A DNA stretch of 24,009 bases from Candidatus Limnocylindrales bacterium (GCA_030647575.1 JAUSJS010000091.1:1-24009); one strand, 5' to 3'; shown: positions 6,828 through 14,435, counted from the stretch's first letter. The notes: generated by a model not told the origin, from the letters alone. Made by a program: numbers and translations.

Positions 6828-7730
6828 ATGAGCGCCATCGAAGAACTCCAGTCGGCCGTCGCCTCCATCGCCGAGCGCGTCGGTCCATCCATCGTCGGGA
6901 TCGGTCGCGGGACCCGCGGGTCCGGGATCGTCTTCGCTCCGGGCAAGGTGCTGACCAACGCCCACAACCTGCGCGGCGACGAAGTGACGGTCACCTTCGC
7001 CGACGGCCGACGAGTCCTCGGCTCCGTGGCCGCATTCGATGGCGATGGCGACCTGGCCGTGATCGACGTCGAGACCGGCAACGCGGCAGCCCTCGAGTGG
7101 GGTGATGGGGATGCGCTGGCGGTCGGGACTCCGGTCTTCGGGGCTGGTGCCAGCCACGGCGGTGGCACGCGCGTGACCTTCGGGCTGGTCTCCGCCGTTG
7201 CTCGCGAATTCCGCGGCCCAGGTGGACGGCGCATCGACGGCAGCGTCGAGCACACGGCACCGCTCGCGCCGGGGTCGTCGGGCGGCGGGCTGTTCGGGGC
7301 GGACGGGCGGCTGGTCGGGCTGAACACGAATCGGATCGGCGAAGGCTTCTACCTTGCGCTGCCGGCCACTGCCGGATTGCGTGCCCGCGTCGACGCGCTG
7401 GCCCGCGGCGAATCGCCGAAGCGGGCTCGCCTCGGCGTGGCCGTCGCCCCGTCGCACGTCGCCCGGCGGATGCGCCGGTCGGTCGGCTTGCCGGAGCGTG
7501 ACGGCGTGCTGGTTCGGGGCGTCGAGGACGGCAGCCTCGCGGATGCGGCCGGCATCGAGGCCGGCGACCTGATCGTGGAGGTCGGCGGTCGACCGATCAC
7601 CGATGCCGATGACCTGTTCGCGGCGCTCGGTGCCCTGGAGCCGCCGTTCGAGCTCAAGCTCGTCCGCGGCGCCGACGATCGGACGGTCATGGTCGGCGCA
7701 GCCGCTGGCAGGACGCCCGGCGACGCCTGA
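6828..7730 (+). CDS. HtrA-like trypsin-fold serine protease with PDZ domain
   Basis: A 300-residue S1C-type protease. The catalytic triad is visible: His46 in TNAHN, Asp75 in GDGDLAVID and Ser151 in PGSSGGGL, all at DegP/HtrA spacing. A PDZ domain follows at about residues 200-295, with LGVAVAP as a carboxylate-binding-loop region and GSLADAAGIEAGDLIVEVGGRPI as the core. Family members usually have a signal peptide or membrane anchor. This one begins directly with MSAIEELQSAVASIAERVGP and shows none, so it would act in the cytoplasm unless the start is wrong. The ATG follows a CAGGAG ribosome site at 6812-6817. It is divergent from the HxlR gene and convergent with purE. Substrates unknown. 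Confidence 0.9.
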   Translation: MSAIEELQSAVASIAERVGPSIVGIGRGTRGSGIVFAPGKVLTNAHNLRGDEVTVTFADGRRVLGSVAAFDGDGDLAVIDVETGNAAALEWGDGDALAVGTPVFGAGASHGGGTRVTFGLVSAVAREFRGPGGRRIDGSVEHTAPLAPGSSGGGLFGADGRLVGLNTNRIGEGFYLALPATAGLRARVDALARGESPKRARLGVAVAPSHVARRMRRSVGLPERDGVLVRGVEDGSLADAAGIEAGDLIVEVGGRPITDADDLFAALGALEPPFELKLVRGADDRTVMVGAAAGRTPGDA

Positions 7731-7752
7731 GGCGTTTCCGGCGGATCAGGCG
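7724..7752. terminator. Bidirectional hairpin formed by two convergent stop regions
   Basis: CGCCTGA (7724-7730) and TCAGGCG (7746-7752) are perfect inverted repeats around a 15-base interior. The arms contain the TGA stop of the protease gene and, on the other strand, the TGA stop of purE. A stem would form in either transcript. There is no U-tract, so it may be a Rho-aided or weak terminator. Confidence 0.5.
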
Positions 7753-8252
7753 CTCTCCCCAGCTTGGTTCGACGGGTCGTCGAGCACTGCCTGGGTGTGC
7801 CGGTCCCGCCACTCGGCGAGTCGTCCGGCGAGCGCGTCGTCGGACAGCGCGAGGATCTCGGCCGCCAGCAGGCCGGCGTTCATGGCGTTGCCGATGGCCA
7901 CCGTGGCGACCGGAATGCCCTTCGGCATCTGGACGATCGAGAGGAGCGAGTCGAGGCCTCCGAGATGTTCGGTCGGGATCGGAACGCCGATCACCGGCAG
8001 GAGCGTCTTGGCGGCGAGCATCCCGGGCAGGTGGGCCGCGCCGCCGGCCCCGGCGATGATCACCCGGATACCCCGACCGGGGGCAGCTTCGGCATAGCGG
8101 AAGAGATGATCCGGGGTCCGGTGGGCCGAGACGACCTTGAGCTCCGCGGGGACCCCCAACTCCTCGAGGACCTTGACTGCCGCCTCCAGAACGGGGAAGT
8201 CGGACCGGCTGCCACCCACGACGCCGACCACGGGAGCCCTCGATCCGCTCAT
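7746..8252 (-). CDS. purE: N5-carboxyaminoimidazole ribonucleotide mutase
   Basis: Class I PurE: moves the carboxyl group of N5-CAIR to C4 to give CAIR in de novo purine synthesis. The 168-residue protein shows the substrate-phosphate loop VGGSRSDFPVLEAA near residues 12-25 (usual form GSxSDxPxM), the catalytic-His segment VVSAHRTPDHLFRYA (about 60-74), IAGAGGAAHLPGM (about 86-98) and the VPIPTEHLGGLDSLLSIVQMPKGIPVATVAIGNAMNAG stretch typical of bacterial PurE. The ATG follows a GGAGG-containing ribosome site and overlaps the purK stop by 4 bases, implying translational coupling. It ends tail-to-tail with the HtrA-like protease. Confidence 0.97.
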   Translation of the reverse strand: MSGSRAPVVGVVGGSRSDFPVLEAAVKVLEELGVPAELKVVSAHRTPDHLFRYAEAAPGRGIRVIIAGAGGAAHLPGMLAAKTLLPVIGVPIPTEHLGGLDSLLSIVQMPKGIPVATVAIGNAMNAGLLAAEILALSDDALAGRLAEWRDRHTQAVLDDPSNQAGESA

Positions 8253-9418
8253 CTGCCCTCCTCCCAGCCCAGCGTAGCAACGGCGGCGCGCGCCTTTACG
8301 AGCGCCTCTTCGACCGTGCTGCCGAGCGCGGTGAGGTGGCCCATCTTGCGTCGTTCGAACACGTCTCGCTTGCCATAGAGGTGGAGGTGGACGGCCGGAT
8401 CGGCGAGCGCGGCCCCGGTGCCCAGCAGCCGGGCCTCGCGTCGAGGACCGCGTCCAAGTAGGTTAACCGTCGCCGCCGGGGCGAGCGCCCCAGCCGAACC
8501 CAGGCCCAGCCCGCAGATCGCCCGGATGTGCTGCTCGAACTGGGAGGTGGCCGCGCCCTCGATCGTCCAGTGGCCACTGTTGTGGACCCGCGGCGCGAGC
8601 TCGTTGACGACGAGCGATCCATCCTCCAGCAGGAACAGCTCGGCGGTCAGCGTGCCGCACAGGTCCATGGCCTCGGCCAGTCGCGCCCCGATCGCCGTGG
8701 CGCGCTCCGCGACATCGGAAGCCACCGGGGCGGGCGCCATGCTCTCGACGAGGATCCCGCCGTCATGGACGTTTCGGGCGACCGGGAACGGCACGACCTG
8801 GCCATCGCCGCCGCGCACCACGACGATCGAGAGCTCGGCCTCGAACCCGAGCTCGCGCTCGGCCAGGAGGGGTGCGCCGGCAGGGCGCCCGAGCCTCGCC
8901 CAGGCGTCGTCGAGGTCGGCCGGCGACGTGATCCTGAGCTGGCTTCGGCCGTCGTAGCCGCCGATCGGCACCTTGAGCCGAAGCGGCAGGTCGAGCTCGG
9001 CGGCCGCGAGGAGCACCTCGCCCGGGGTGCGCACCTCACGCCACGGTGCGACGGCGACACCGCTGGCTTCCACGAACCGTCGCTCCGCCAGCCGATCCTG
9101 GGTGACCGTCAGGGGACGGTGGCCCGGTCGCACCGGGCGGCGTGCAGCCACGGCCTCGACCACGTCCGCCGCCACGTGCTCCAGCTCGTAGGTCACCACC
9201 GCGACCCCATCGGCCAGGCGTAGCGCCGCATCGACGTCGTCATACGAGCCGACGATGACGCGATCCACGACCGACGCCGCCGGGCAGTCCGGATCGGGGT
9301 CGAGCACCCAGATGCCGTAGCCCATCGCCCGAGCCGCAAGGGCGAGCATCCGGCCGAGCTGGCCGCCACCCAGAATCCCGATGGCGGCGGGCGGGGCGAT
9401 CGGTGACGGTCGGTCCAC
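8249..9418 (-). CDS. purK: N5-carboxyaminoimidazole ribonucleotide synthase
   Basis: ATP-grasp enzyme that makes N5-CAIR from AIR, bicarbonate and ATP, feeding PurE. The 389 residues include ILGGGQLGRMLALAARAMG (about 14-32), VTYELEHV, the ATP-binding LRLKVPIGGYDGRSQ loop, LLAERELGFEAELSIVV, and the C-terminal VNELAPRVHNSGHWTIEGA metal/substrate motif. The start is GTG, chosen because a TACACT -10 box lies 7 bases upstream and no ribosome site is present. The order purK-purE with a 4-base overlap forms a two-gene operon. It diverges from the shikimate-kinase-like gene, with only 44 bases between the two starts. Confidence 0.97.
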   Translation of the reverse strand: MDRPSPIAPPAAIGILGGGQLGRMLALAARAMGYGIWVLDPDPDCPAASVVDRVIVGSYDDVDAALRLADGVAVVTYELEHVAADVVEAVAARRPVRPGHRPLTVTQDRLAERRFVEASGVAVAPWREVRTPGEVLLAAAELDLPLRLKVPIGGYDGRSQLRITSPADLDDAWARLGRPAGAPLLAERELGFEAELSIVVVRGGDGQVVPFPVARNVHDGGILVESMAPAPVASDVAERATAIGARLAEAMDLCGTLTAELFLLEDGSLVVNELAPRVHNSGHWTIEGAATSQFEQHIRAICGLGLGSAGALAPAATVNLLGRGPRREARLLGTGAALADPAVHLHLYGKRDVFERRKMGHLTALGSTVEEALVKARAAVATLGWEEGR

Positions 9419-9425
9419 CGGCCGA

Positions 9426-9431
9426 AGTGTA
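9426..9431 (-). promoter_or_regulatory. -10 box for leaderless GTG start of purK
   Basis: TACACT on the minus strand, 7 bases before the GTG at 9418. It faces a TACGCT box for the opposite strand 19 bases away, so the two promoters overlap back to back. Confidence 0.5.
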
Positions 9432-9449
9432 GGCGGCGCGACGGCTCGC

Positions 9450-9455
9450 TACGCT
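9450..9455 (+). promoter_or_regulatory. -10 box for shikimate-kinase-like gene
   Basis: TACGCT, 7 bases before the ATG at 9463. No ribosome site lies between, consistent with a leaderless mRNA. Confidence 0.45.
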
Positions 9456-9462
9456 GTTGACC

Positions 9463-9993
9463 ATGCGAGGCAAACGCCCCATGCCACGCCACGTGGTCGT
9501 GGTGGGCTTGATGGGTGCCGGCAAGAGCGCGGTCGGTCGCCGCCTCGCCGCGCGCCTCGGCTGGCCGTGGCGCGACTCCGACCGGGACATCGAGGCGGCG
9601 ACCGGCCTGACCGTCCGAGCGCTGCGTGACCGCGACGGCGTGGACGCCATGCATGCGCTCGAGGCCCGGCAACTTCGAGATGCCCTCTCGGAGCCCGGGC
9701 CTAGCGTGATCAGCGTGGCCGCCAGCACCGTCGAGGTGCCCGATTGCCGGGCGGCCATGACCGCGCCCGACGTGGCGGTCGTCTGGCTGCGGGCAACACC
9801 GGAGGTCCTGGCACGGCGATTCGCATCGGCTGACCGCCACCGTCCCGCGTTTGGCGCGTCGCCAGAGGCCTTCCTCGCCGAGCAGGCCACCCGGCGCGAA
9901 CCGCTTCTGGCGTCGCTCGATCCGATCATCGTCGACGTCGATGCGATCGGCCCCGATGAAGCGGCCGCGCGGGCGATGGAGGCGCTCCGCTAG
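9463..9993 (+). CDS. Shikimate-kinase-like P-loop protein lacking shikimate-binding residues
   Basis: A 176-residue P-loop kinase of the shikimate kinase (AroK) fold. Walker A is GLMGAGKS (residues 15-22), and DSD at 38-40 matches the Mg/substrate Asp pair of AroK. The lid has ADRHRPAF and the late Arg is in RREPLLASL. Aligned by eye to E. coli AroK, the substrate Arg of the FRxxE motif is His64 here (AMHALE), and the GGG substrate/Walker-B motif is replaced by AAS (86-88, in ISVAASTV). These losses argue against shikimate as substrate. It is 13 bases ahead of a nucleoside hydrolase and divergent from purK, so a nucleoside or sugar kinase role is possible but unproven. An in-frame TTG lies two codons upstream; ATG is preferred. 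Confidence 0.8.
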   Translation: MRGKRPMPRHVVVVGLMGAGKSAVGRRLAARLGWPWRDSDRDIEAATGLTVRALRDRDGVDAMHALEARQLRDALSEPGPSVISVAASTVEVPDCRAAMTAPDVAVVWLRATPEVLARRFASADRHRPAFGASPEAFLAEQATRREPLLASLDPIIVDVDAIGPDEAAARAMEALR

Positions 9994-9996
9994 CAT
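9991..9996 (+). promoter_or_regulatory. Possible -10 box for nucleoside hydrolase
   Basis: TAGCAT overlaps the TAG stop of the preceding gene and lies 10 bases before the ATG at 10007. The gap is slightly longer than for the other leaderless starts in the window, so this is a weaker example. Confidence 0.35.
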
Positions 9997-10006
9997 CCGG
10001 ATAGCC

Positions 10007-11077
10007 ATGACCGAACGGACCGCGCTGATCCTCGACGTCGACACCGGGATCGACGACAGCCTGGCGCTCCTCTACGCGGCCGGCTCGCCCGACGCCGAGC
10101 TCGTGGCGGTGACCTGCGTCTCCGGCAACATCGATGCCCGACAGGTCGCCGTCAACAGCCGGGCGATCCTCGAGCTCGCCGGCCGGCCCGACATCGAGGT
10201 GGCGCTCGGGCGCGAGGTCCCGCTGATCCGGGCGCTCGAGACGACCCCGGAAACCCACGGCCCGCAGGGTCTGGGGCACGCCGAGCTGCCGCCGCCCAGC
10301 CAGCCCCTGTCAGAGCGACACGCGGTCGACCTCATCCTGGACGAGGCGCGGCGACGCCCGGGCGAGATCATGCTCGTGACGCTCGGGCCGCTCACGAACC
10401 TTGCCCTCGCGGTCATGCGTGAGCCGTCCCTGCCCCGGCTGCTCAAGGGCTACACGCTGATGGGCGGGGCATTCGGCGTGTCGGGCAACACCACGCCGAC
10501 GACCGAGTGGAACATCCATTGCGATCCGGAGGCCGCCGCGATCGTCTTTCGCGCCTGGGGGAGCGCGATGGCCGCGGATCCCTCGATCGCGCGGCCGGTG
10601 GCGCTCGGCCTCGACGTGACCGAACGAGCGCGGATCCTGCCGGACGACGTGGTCCGGCTGGCGCGCCGCGCCGGCAGCACCCCCGACGATTCGATCGCCC
10701 TTGCCCGGGGCGAGGACCCGATGCTGGCGGCGCGCTCGGTGGCCAGCCGGCCGATCGTGCGCTACGTCGCGGACGCCCTGCGCTTCTACATGGAGTTCCA
10801 CGCCCGGTACGACGGGTTCTACGGGGCGTTCATCCACGACCCGCTGGCCGTGGCGGCCGCCCTCGATCGAGGGCTGGTCACGACCGAACCGCTGTACGTG
10901 GACGTCGAGACGCGCGGCGAGCTGACCGACGGGATGACCGTGGCGGATCGGCGAAGGCTCACCGGCAAGCCGCCCAACCTCGATGTCGCCGTAAGCGCGG
11001 ACATTCCCGTGTTCCTGGATCGCCTCGTGGAACGGATCGGGGGGCTGGCGGCGGACCACCCTGACGTGTCACGCTAG
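10007..11077 (+). CDS. Inosine-uridine preferring nucleoside hydrolase
   Basis: Cleaves the N-glycosidic bond of ribonucleosides to free base plus ribose. The 356-residue protein starts with the calcium-binding signature DVDTGIDD (Asp10, 12, 16, 17). It continues with an Asn-containing GPLTNLALAV motif, YTLMGGAFGVSGNTTPTTEWNIHCDPEAA (sugar-binding Asn and Glu region) and the C-terminal HDPLAVA that supplies a last calcium ligand. Length and order are typical of the IunH/RihA family; base preference cannot be told. There is no signal peptide, so it acts inside the cell. It sits directly before an ECF importer operon, suggesting that imported nucleosides are its substrate. Confidence 0.93.
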   Translation: MTERTALILDVDTGIDDSLALLYAAGSPDAELVAVTCVSGNIDARQVAVNSRAILELAGRPDIEVALGREVPLIRALETTPETHGPQGLGHAELPPPSQPLSERHAVDLILDEARRRPGEIMLVTLGPLTNLALAVMREPSLPRLLKGYTLMGGAFGVSGNTTPTTEWNIHCDPEAAAIVFRAWGSAMAADPSIARPVALGLDVTERARILPDDVVRLARRAGSTPDDSIALARGEDPMLAARSVASRPIVRYVADALRFYMEFHARYDGFYGAFIHDPLAVAAALDRGLVTTEPLYVDVETRGELTDGMTVADRRRLTGKPPNLDVAVSADIPVFLDRLVERIGGLAADHPDVSR

Positions 11078-11092
11078 ACGAGGAGGGGGAGC

Positions 11093-11110
11093 GGCCGGTA
11101 TCCGCCGGCC
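11093..11110 (+). repeat. Hairpin between nucleoside hydrolase and ECF operon
   Basis: GGCCGG-tatccg-CCGGCC, a perfect 6-base stem, lies in the 54-base gap before the ECF S gene. A purine-rich AGGAGGGGGAG precedes it with no start codon nearby. It could be an attenuator or processing site; no known riboswitch is recognisable in so short a gap. Confidence 0.35.
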
Positions 11111-11131
11111 GGACGTGACAGGAGGCGTCAG

Positions 11132-11980
11132 ATGAGTTGGGGCCGGTTCGACACCCGGACGATCGTGCTGATCCCGATCGCCATCGCCATCAACATCGTG
11201 CTCGGCCAGACCGTCGGCACTGCCCTGAAGATCCCGATCTATCTCGATTCGATCGGGACGATCCTGGTCGGCGTCCTGGCCGGACCCATTCCGGGCCTCG
11301 TCACCGGCCTGCTGGCCAACCTGATCTGGACCTACGTCCTGCCGGCGCCCTTCCATTCCGACTACGCGGCGCCGTTCGCCGTCGTCGCCGCGGAGATCGG
11401 CTTCGTGTCCGGCGTCCTCGGGCAGCTCGGCTGGTTCCGCAGCCGCCCGAACACCGATTCGACCCGCCTGGTCGTGGGCGCGGTGGTCGTCGGGGTCGTG
11501 CTCCTCGCGATCGGCTACTACGGGTTCCTGCCGTTCTACACGGACGGTTCGTTCAGCTTCTTCAACCCGGACGCCAGCGCGGATCCGTTCTTCACGATCG
11601 TCGGCTACATCATCGGCATCGGCATCGTGGGGGCGATCGTCGGCCTGGTGGCCCTGCTTTTCGTCCGACGGGACCTGGGCGTGGCCTACGTGGCGATCGG
11701 TGGTCTCGCCTGCGGGATCCTGTCGGCGATCATCTCGGCGCCGATCTCGGCGGTCGTGTTCGGTGGCGTGACCGGCTCCGGCACCGATTTCCTCGTGGCC
11801 GCCTTCCAGCAGGCTGGTTCGGATCTCCAGACGGCGGTCCTGCAGCAGGGCCTGCTGTCCGACCCGATCGACAAGACCATCGAGTTCTTCATCGCTTTCG
11901 TCATCCTCCAGACGCTGTCGCGCCGCTTCGTGTCGCGCTTCCCGCAGGGTGAGAAGGCGGTCGGCCTGGAGCAGGCGTAG
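11132..11980 (+). CDS. ECF transporter S component (substrate-binding membrane subunit)
   Basis: The membrane subunit that binds the substrate and docks on the ECF module. At 282 residues it is longer than common S components (about 180-200). It is very hydrophobic, with about seven helices, for example IVLIPIAIAINIVLG near residues 11-25, TILVGVLAGPIPGLVTGLLANLIWTYV at about 43-69, VVVGVVLLAIGYYGFL and FTIVGYIIGIGIVGAIVGLVALLF. The early small-residue-rich DSIGTILVGVLAGP region resembles the T-component contact helices of S proteins. It has a strong GGAGG ribosome site 7 bases before ATG. The T and two ATPase genes follow without gaps, so it is a dedicated (group I type) ECF system. Substrate unknown; the adjacent hydrolase points to a nucleoside, base or related vitamin. 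Confidence 0.85.
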   Translation: MSWGRFDTRTIVLIPIAIAINIVLGQTVGTALKIPIYLDSIGTILVGVLAGPIPGLVTGLLANLIWTYVLPAPFHSDYAAPFAVVAAEIGFVSGVLGQLGWFRSRPNTDSTRLVVGAVVVGVVLLAIGYYGFLPFYTDGSFSFFNPDASADPFFTIVGYIIGIGIVGAIVGLVALLFVRRDLGVAYVAIGGLACGILSAIISAPISAVVFGGVTGSGTDFLVAAFQQAGSDLQTAVLQQGLLSDPIDKTIEFFIAFVILQTLSRRFVSRFPQGEKAVGLEQA

Positions 11981-11982
11981 CG

Positions 11983-12810
11983 CTGTCCACGTCGGCCGGG
12001 GCGATCCTGGCCGACGACCTCGACCCGGCTGACGTCGAGCGCATCAGGCGGCTCGTCCCGCCCACGCCCAGCCCGTATCACCGCCTCAACCCGCTCACCA
12101 AGGCGGTCGTCGCGACGGTCGGTTCGATCGGGGCGTTCGCCGCCGGCGGCTACATCGGACCGATCGCCATCGACCTGCTCATGGTCGTCCTGGCGCTTCG
12201 AGCGGGGGTGCTCGGCCAGCTCGTCCGGGTCTCGCTGCTGCTGACAATGCCGATCGCCGTCTCGGTCGTGCTGGTCAGTGTCTTCACGCGCGCGGGAACC
12301 ACCGTCCTGTTCGCGATCGGCCCGTTCGATGCGACCGTGGAGGGGGTCGACTTCGCCGCCCAGACCCTGGTCCGGCTGTTCGCGATCTCGCTGTCGATCG
12401 GGCTGTTCCTGATGACGACGGATCCGCGGGCCTTCGTGTTCGACCTGGAGCGACGCGGGGTGTCGCCGAGAGTGGCCTTCGTGGCCGTGGCCACGATCGA
12501 GGCCGTGCCCGCGCTCGTCGAGCGAGCCGGCGTCATCGGGGAGAGCCAGCGGGCGCGCGGCCTGGACACCGAAGGGAGCGTCCGGGCGCGACTCCGCGGC
12601 GTTCTGCCTCTGATCGGGCCGGTGATCATCGGTGCGCTGACCGACGTCGAGGAGCGCAGTCTTGCCCTCGAATCCCGGGCCTTCAGCCGACCCGGCAGGC
12701 GGCACCTGCTGTGGGCCATGCCCGACAGAACGTGGGAACGCTGGTTGCGCTGGGCCCTCATCGCCCTGCTCGTGGCGACCGCCGCGGCACGGATCAGCGG
12801 CCGGATCTGA
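11983..12810 (+). CDS. ECF transporter T component (EcfT), atypical start
   Basis: The membrane coupling subunit. Residues after the conserved YHRLNPLTKAVVATVG segment form several helices. The two coupling helices show the Ala-Arg-Gly type motifs that grip the ATPases: SQRARGLDTEG and ALESRAFSRPGRR. That N-terminal segment lies well upstream of the first in-frame ATG (12181), so the real start must be earlier. The open frame back to the stop at 11950 contains no ATG, GTG or TTG. CTG at 11983 is the best candidate: it is 2 bases after the S-component stop with GGAG at 11968-11971, and gives 275 residues, a normal EcfT length. A non-standard start, translational coupling or a sequence error should be considered. 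Confidence 0.82.
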   Translation: MSTSAGAILADDLDPADVERIRRLVPPTPSPYHRLNPLTKAVVATVGSIGAFAAGGYIGPIAIDLLMVVLALRAGVLGQLVRVSLLLTMPIAVSVVLVSVFTRAGTTVLFAIGPFDATVEGVDFAAQTLVRLFAISLSIGLFLMTTDPRAFVFDLERRGVSPRVAFVAVATIEAVPALVERAGVIGESQRARGLDTEGSVRARLRGVLPLIGPVIIGALTDVEERSLALESRAFSRPGRRHLLWAMPDRTWERWLRWALIALLVATAAARISGRI

Positions 12811-12816
12811 ACCACC

Positions 12817-13626
12817 ATGCTGGGCTTGCACGGGGTCGGGTATCGCTACGCGGGCTACGCCGGGCCGGTCCTCCACGACATCGACCTCACCCTGGCCGAT
12901 GGCGAGATCGTCGGCGTGGTCGGCGCCAACGAATCGGGCAAGTCGACGCTCAGCCTGGTTGCCTCGGGCCTGGCCCCGGGCTCGATCGGCGGGGGTCTCA
13001 GCGGCACGCTGACGATCGACGGAGTGGACATGGCGGGGCGACCCCTGCATGAGTTCTCCACCCGGGTCGGGATCGGATTCCAGAATCCGGCGACCCAGCT
13101 CTCCGGCGTCACCGGGTCGGTCTTCGAGGAGGTCGCCCTCGGACCGATGAACCTAGGCCTCCCGACGCGGGAGACGGTCGAGCGGACGAAGGCCGCGCTC
13201 GCGACCCTCGGAATCGATCAGCTGGCAGAGCGCGAGCCCCGACGGCTCTCCGGCGGCCAGGCACAGCTCGTGGTCATCGCCTCGCTGCTGGCGATGCGAC
13301 CAGCGCACCTCGTCCTCGATGAGCCAACCGCCCAGCTGGATCCGGAGGGGACGCGGCTGGTCGGCGAGGCGCTCCGAGGGTTGGCCGCGACCGGCACGGC
13401 ATTGCTCATCGTCGAGCACAAGACGGATCTGCTCGACGGGCTGTGCAGCCGGATCGTCGTCCTCGACGCGGGCCGGATCGTCCGGGACGGTCCCGCCGAC
13501 GACGTCCTGGCCGATCCGCGCCTGGATGACTGGGGCGTCGACCCACCCTCGCGGATCCGTCTAGGCCGGGCGCTGGCGATGCGCGACCTCGATCCCGCGC
13601 TGATTGCCGGCGTGGTGGGATCGTGA
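12817..13626 (+). CDS. ECF transporter ATPase 1
   Basis: ABC ATPase subunit, 269 residues. Walker A is GANESGKST (residues 36-44), the Q-loop is GFQNPATQ at about 87-94, the signature LSGGQ is intact at 144-148, Walker B is HLVLDEPT with the catalytic Glu169, and the switch His is 201 in IVEHK. It uses ATP to drive the ECF complex at the cytoplasmic face. It begins 6 bases after EcfT and its stop overlaps the GTG start of the second ATPase by 4 bases, so the two are translated together, as fits an obligate heterodimer. Confidence 0.93.
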   Translation: MLGLHGVGYRYAGYAGPVLHDIDLTLADGEIVGVVGANESGKSTLSLVASGLAPGSIGGGLSGTLTIDGVDMAGRPLHEFSTRVGIGFQNPATQLSGVTGSVFEEVALGPMNLGLPTRETVERTKAALATLGIDQLAEREPRRLSGGQAQLVVIASLLAMRPAHLVLDEPTAQLDPEGTRLVGEALRGLAATGTALLIVEHKTDLLDGLCSRIVVLDAGRIVRDGPADDVLADPRLDDWGVDPPSRIRLGRALAMRDLDPALIAGVVGS

Positions 13627-14435
13627 CGCACCTCGCGCTGGAGGGCGTCGGATTCGTCTATCCGGACGGGACGCGGGCGCTCTCCGAAGTCGATCTGACC
13701 GTGACACCCGGCGAGGTCGTGGCGATCGTGGGCCAGAACGGCAGCGGCAAATCGACGCTTGTCCGCCAGCTGGACGGGCTCCTCCGCCCGACCGAGGGGC
13801 GTGTCCTCCACGATGGCGTCGACATCGCCGGGATCCGCGTGGCTGCGTTGGCAGCGAAGGTGGGAATCGTGTTCCAGAATCCGGACCGGCAGATCTTTGC
13901 CGGACGCGTCCGGACGGAGGTGGAGTTCGGACCCCGGATCCTGGGCCGCTCGGCAAACGAGGCCGCCGAGGCGGCGACGGCGGCCTTGGCCGCGGTCGGC
14001 CTGACCGAGCTCGCCGACGCCAACCCGTACGACCTCGGATTCTCGAGGCGCAAGCTGCTGACGCTCGCGTCCGTCCTGGCCATGGGTACCCAGGTCGTCG
14101 TGCTCGACGAGCCGACGACCGGCCAGGACGCCCGGGGCGTCGCCAGGATCCAGCGGGTCGTCGAGGCCATCGCCACGGCCGGCCGGACCGTCATCGCGAT
14201 CAGCCACGACATGCGCTTCGTAGCGGAGACGTTCACGCGAGTCGTGGTGATGGGAGCCGGCCGCGTGTTGCTCGACGGGAGCCCGGCCGACGTCTTTGCC
14301 GAATCGGCCTGGCCGACCCTCGCCTCGACCTACCTGGAGCCGCCGCTGGCCGCGCGGGTGGGCGCGCGGCTCGGGCTCGGCCCAACCCCGACCGAGGTGT
14401 CCCTGGTCGAGGCGCTCGTCGAGGCGCGCGGCTGA
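13623..14435 (+). CDS. ECF transporter ATPase 2 with degenerate signature motif
   Basis: Partner ATPase, 270 residues, starting at GTG inside the stop of ATPase 1. Walker A is GQNGSGKST (37-45), the Q-loop is VFQNPDRQIFAG (Q85), Walker B is VVVLDEPT with Glu163, and the switch His is 195 in ISHDM. The ABC signature, normally LSGGQ, is LGFSRRK at 138-144. In the head-to-tail dimer that signature would cap the nucleotide held by ATPase 1, so one of the two composite sites is probably weak or non-hydrolytic. I believe similar 'SRRK/SRRR' variants occur in related ECF systems, so it may be a conserved asymmetry rather than decay. Last gene of the operon. Confidence 0.92.
   Translation: MTHLALEGVGFVYPDGTRALSEVDLTVTPGEVVAIVGQNGSGKSTLVRQLDGLLRPTEGRVLHDGVDIAGIRVAALAAKVGIVFQNPDRQIFAGRVRTEVEFGPRILGRSANEAAEAATAALAAVGLTELADANPYDLGFSRRKLLTLASVLAMGTQVVVLDEPTTGQDARGVARIQRVVEAIATAGRTVIAISHDMRFVAETFTRVVVMGAGRVLLDGSPADVFAESAWPTLASTYLEPPLAARVGARLGLGPTPTEVSLVEALVEARG

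Noticed and set aside
11115..11135. A six-codon GTG frame ending in the TGA formed by the S-component ATGA
   Set aside because: It could be a coupling leader peptide, but so short a frame arises by chance, and its 'ribosome site' is the same purine run that any nearby gene would use.
11132..11980. A named vitamin specificity for the ECF S component
   Set aside because: No specific motif for thiamine, riboflavin, biotin or folate binding could be recognised and no riboswitch precedes the operon; naming a substrate would be a guess.
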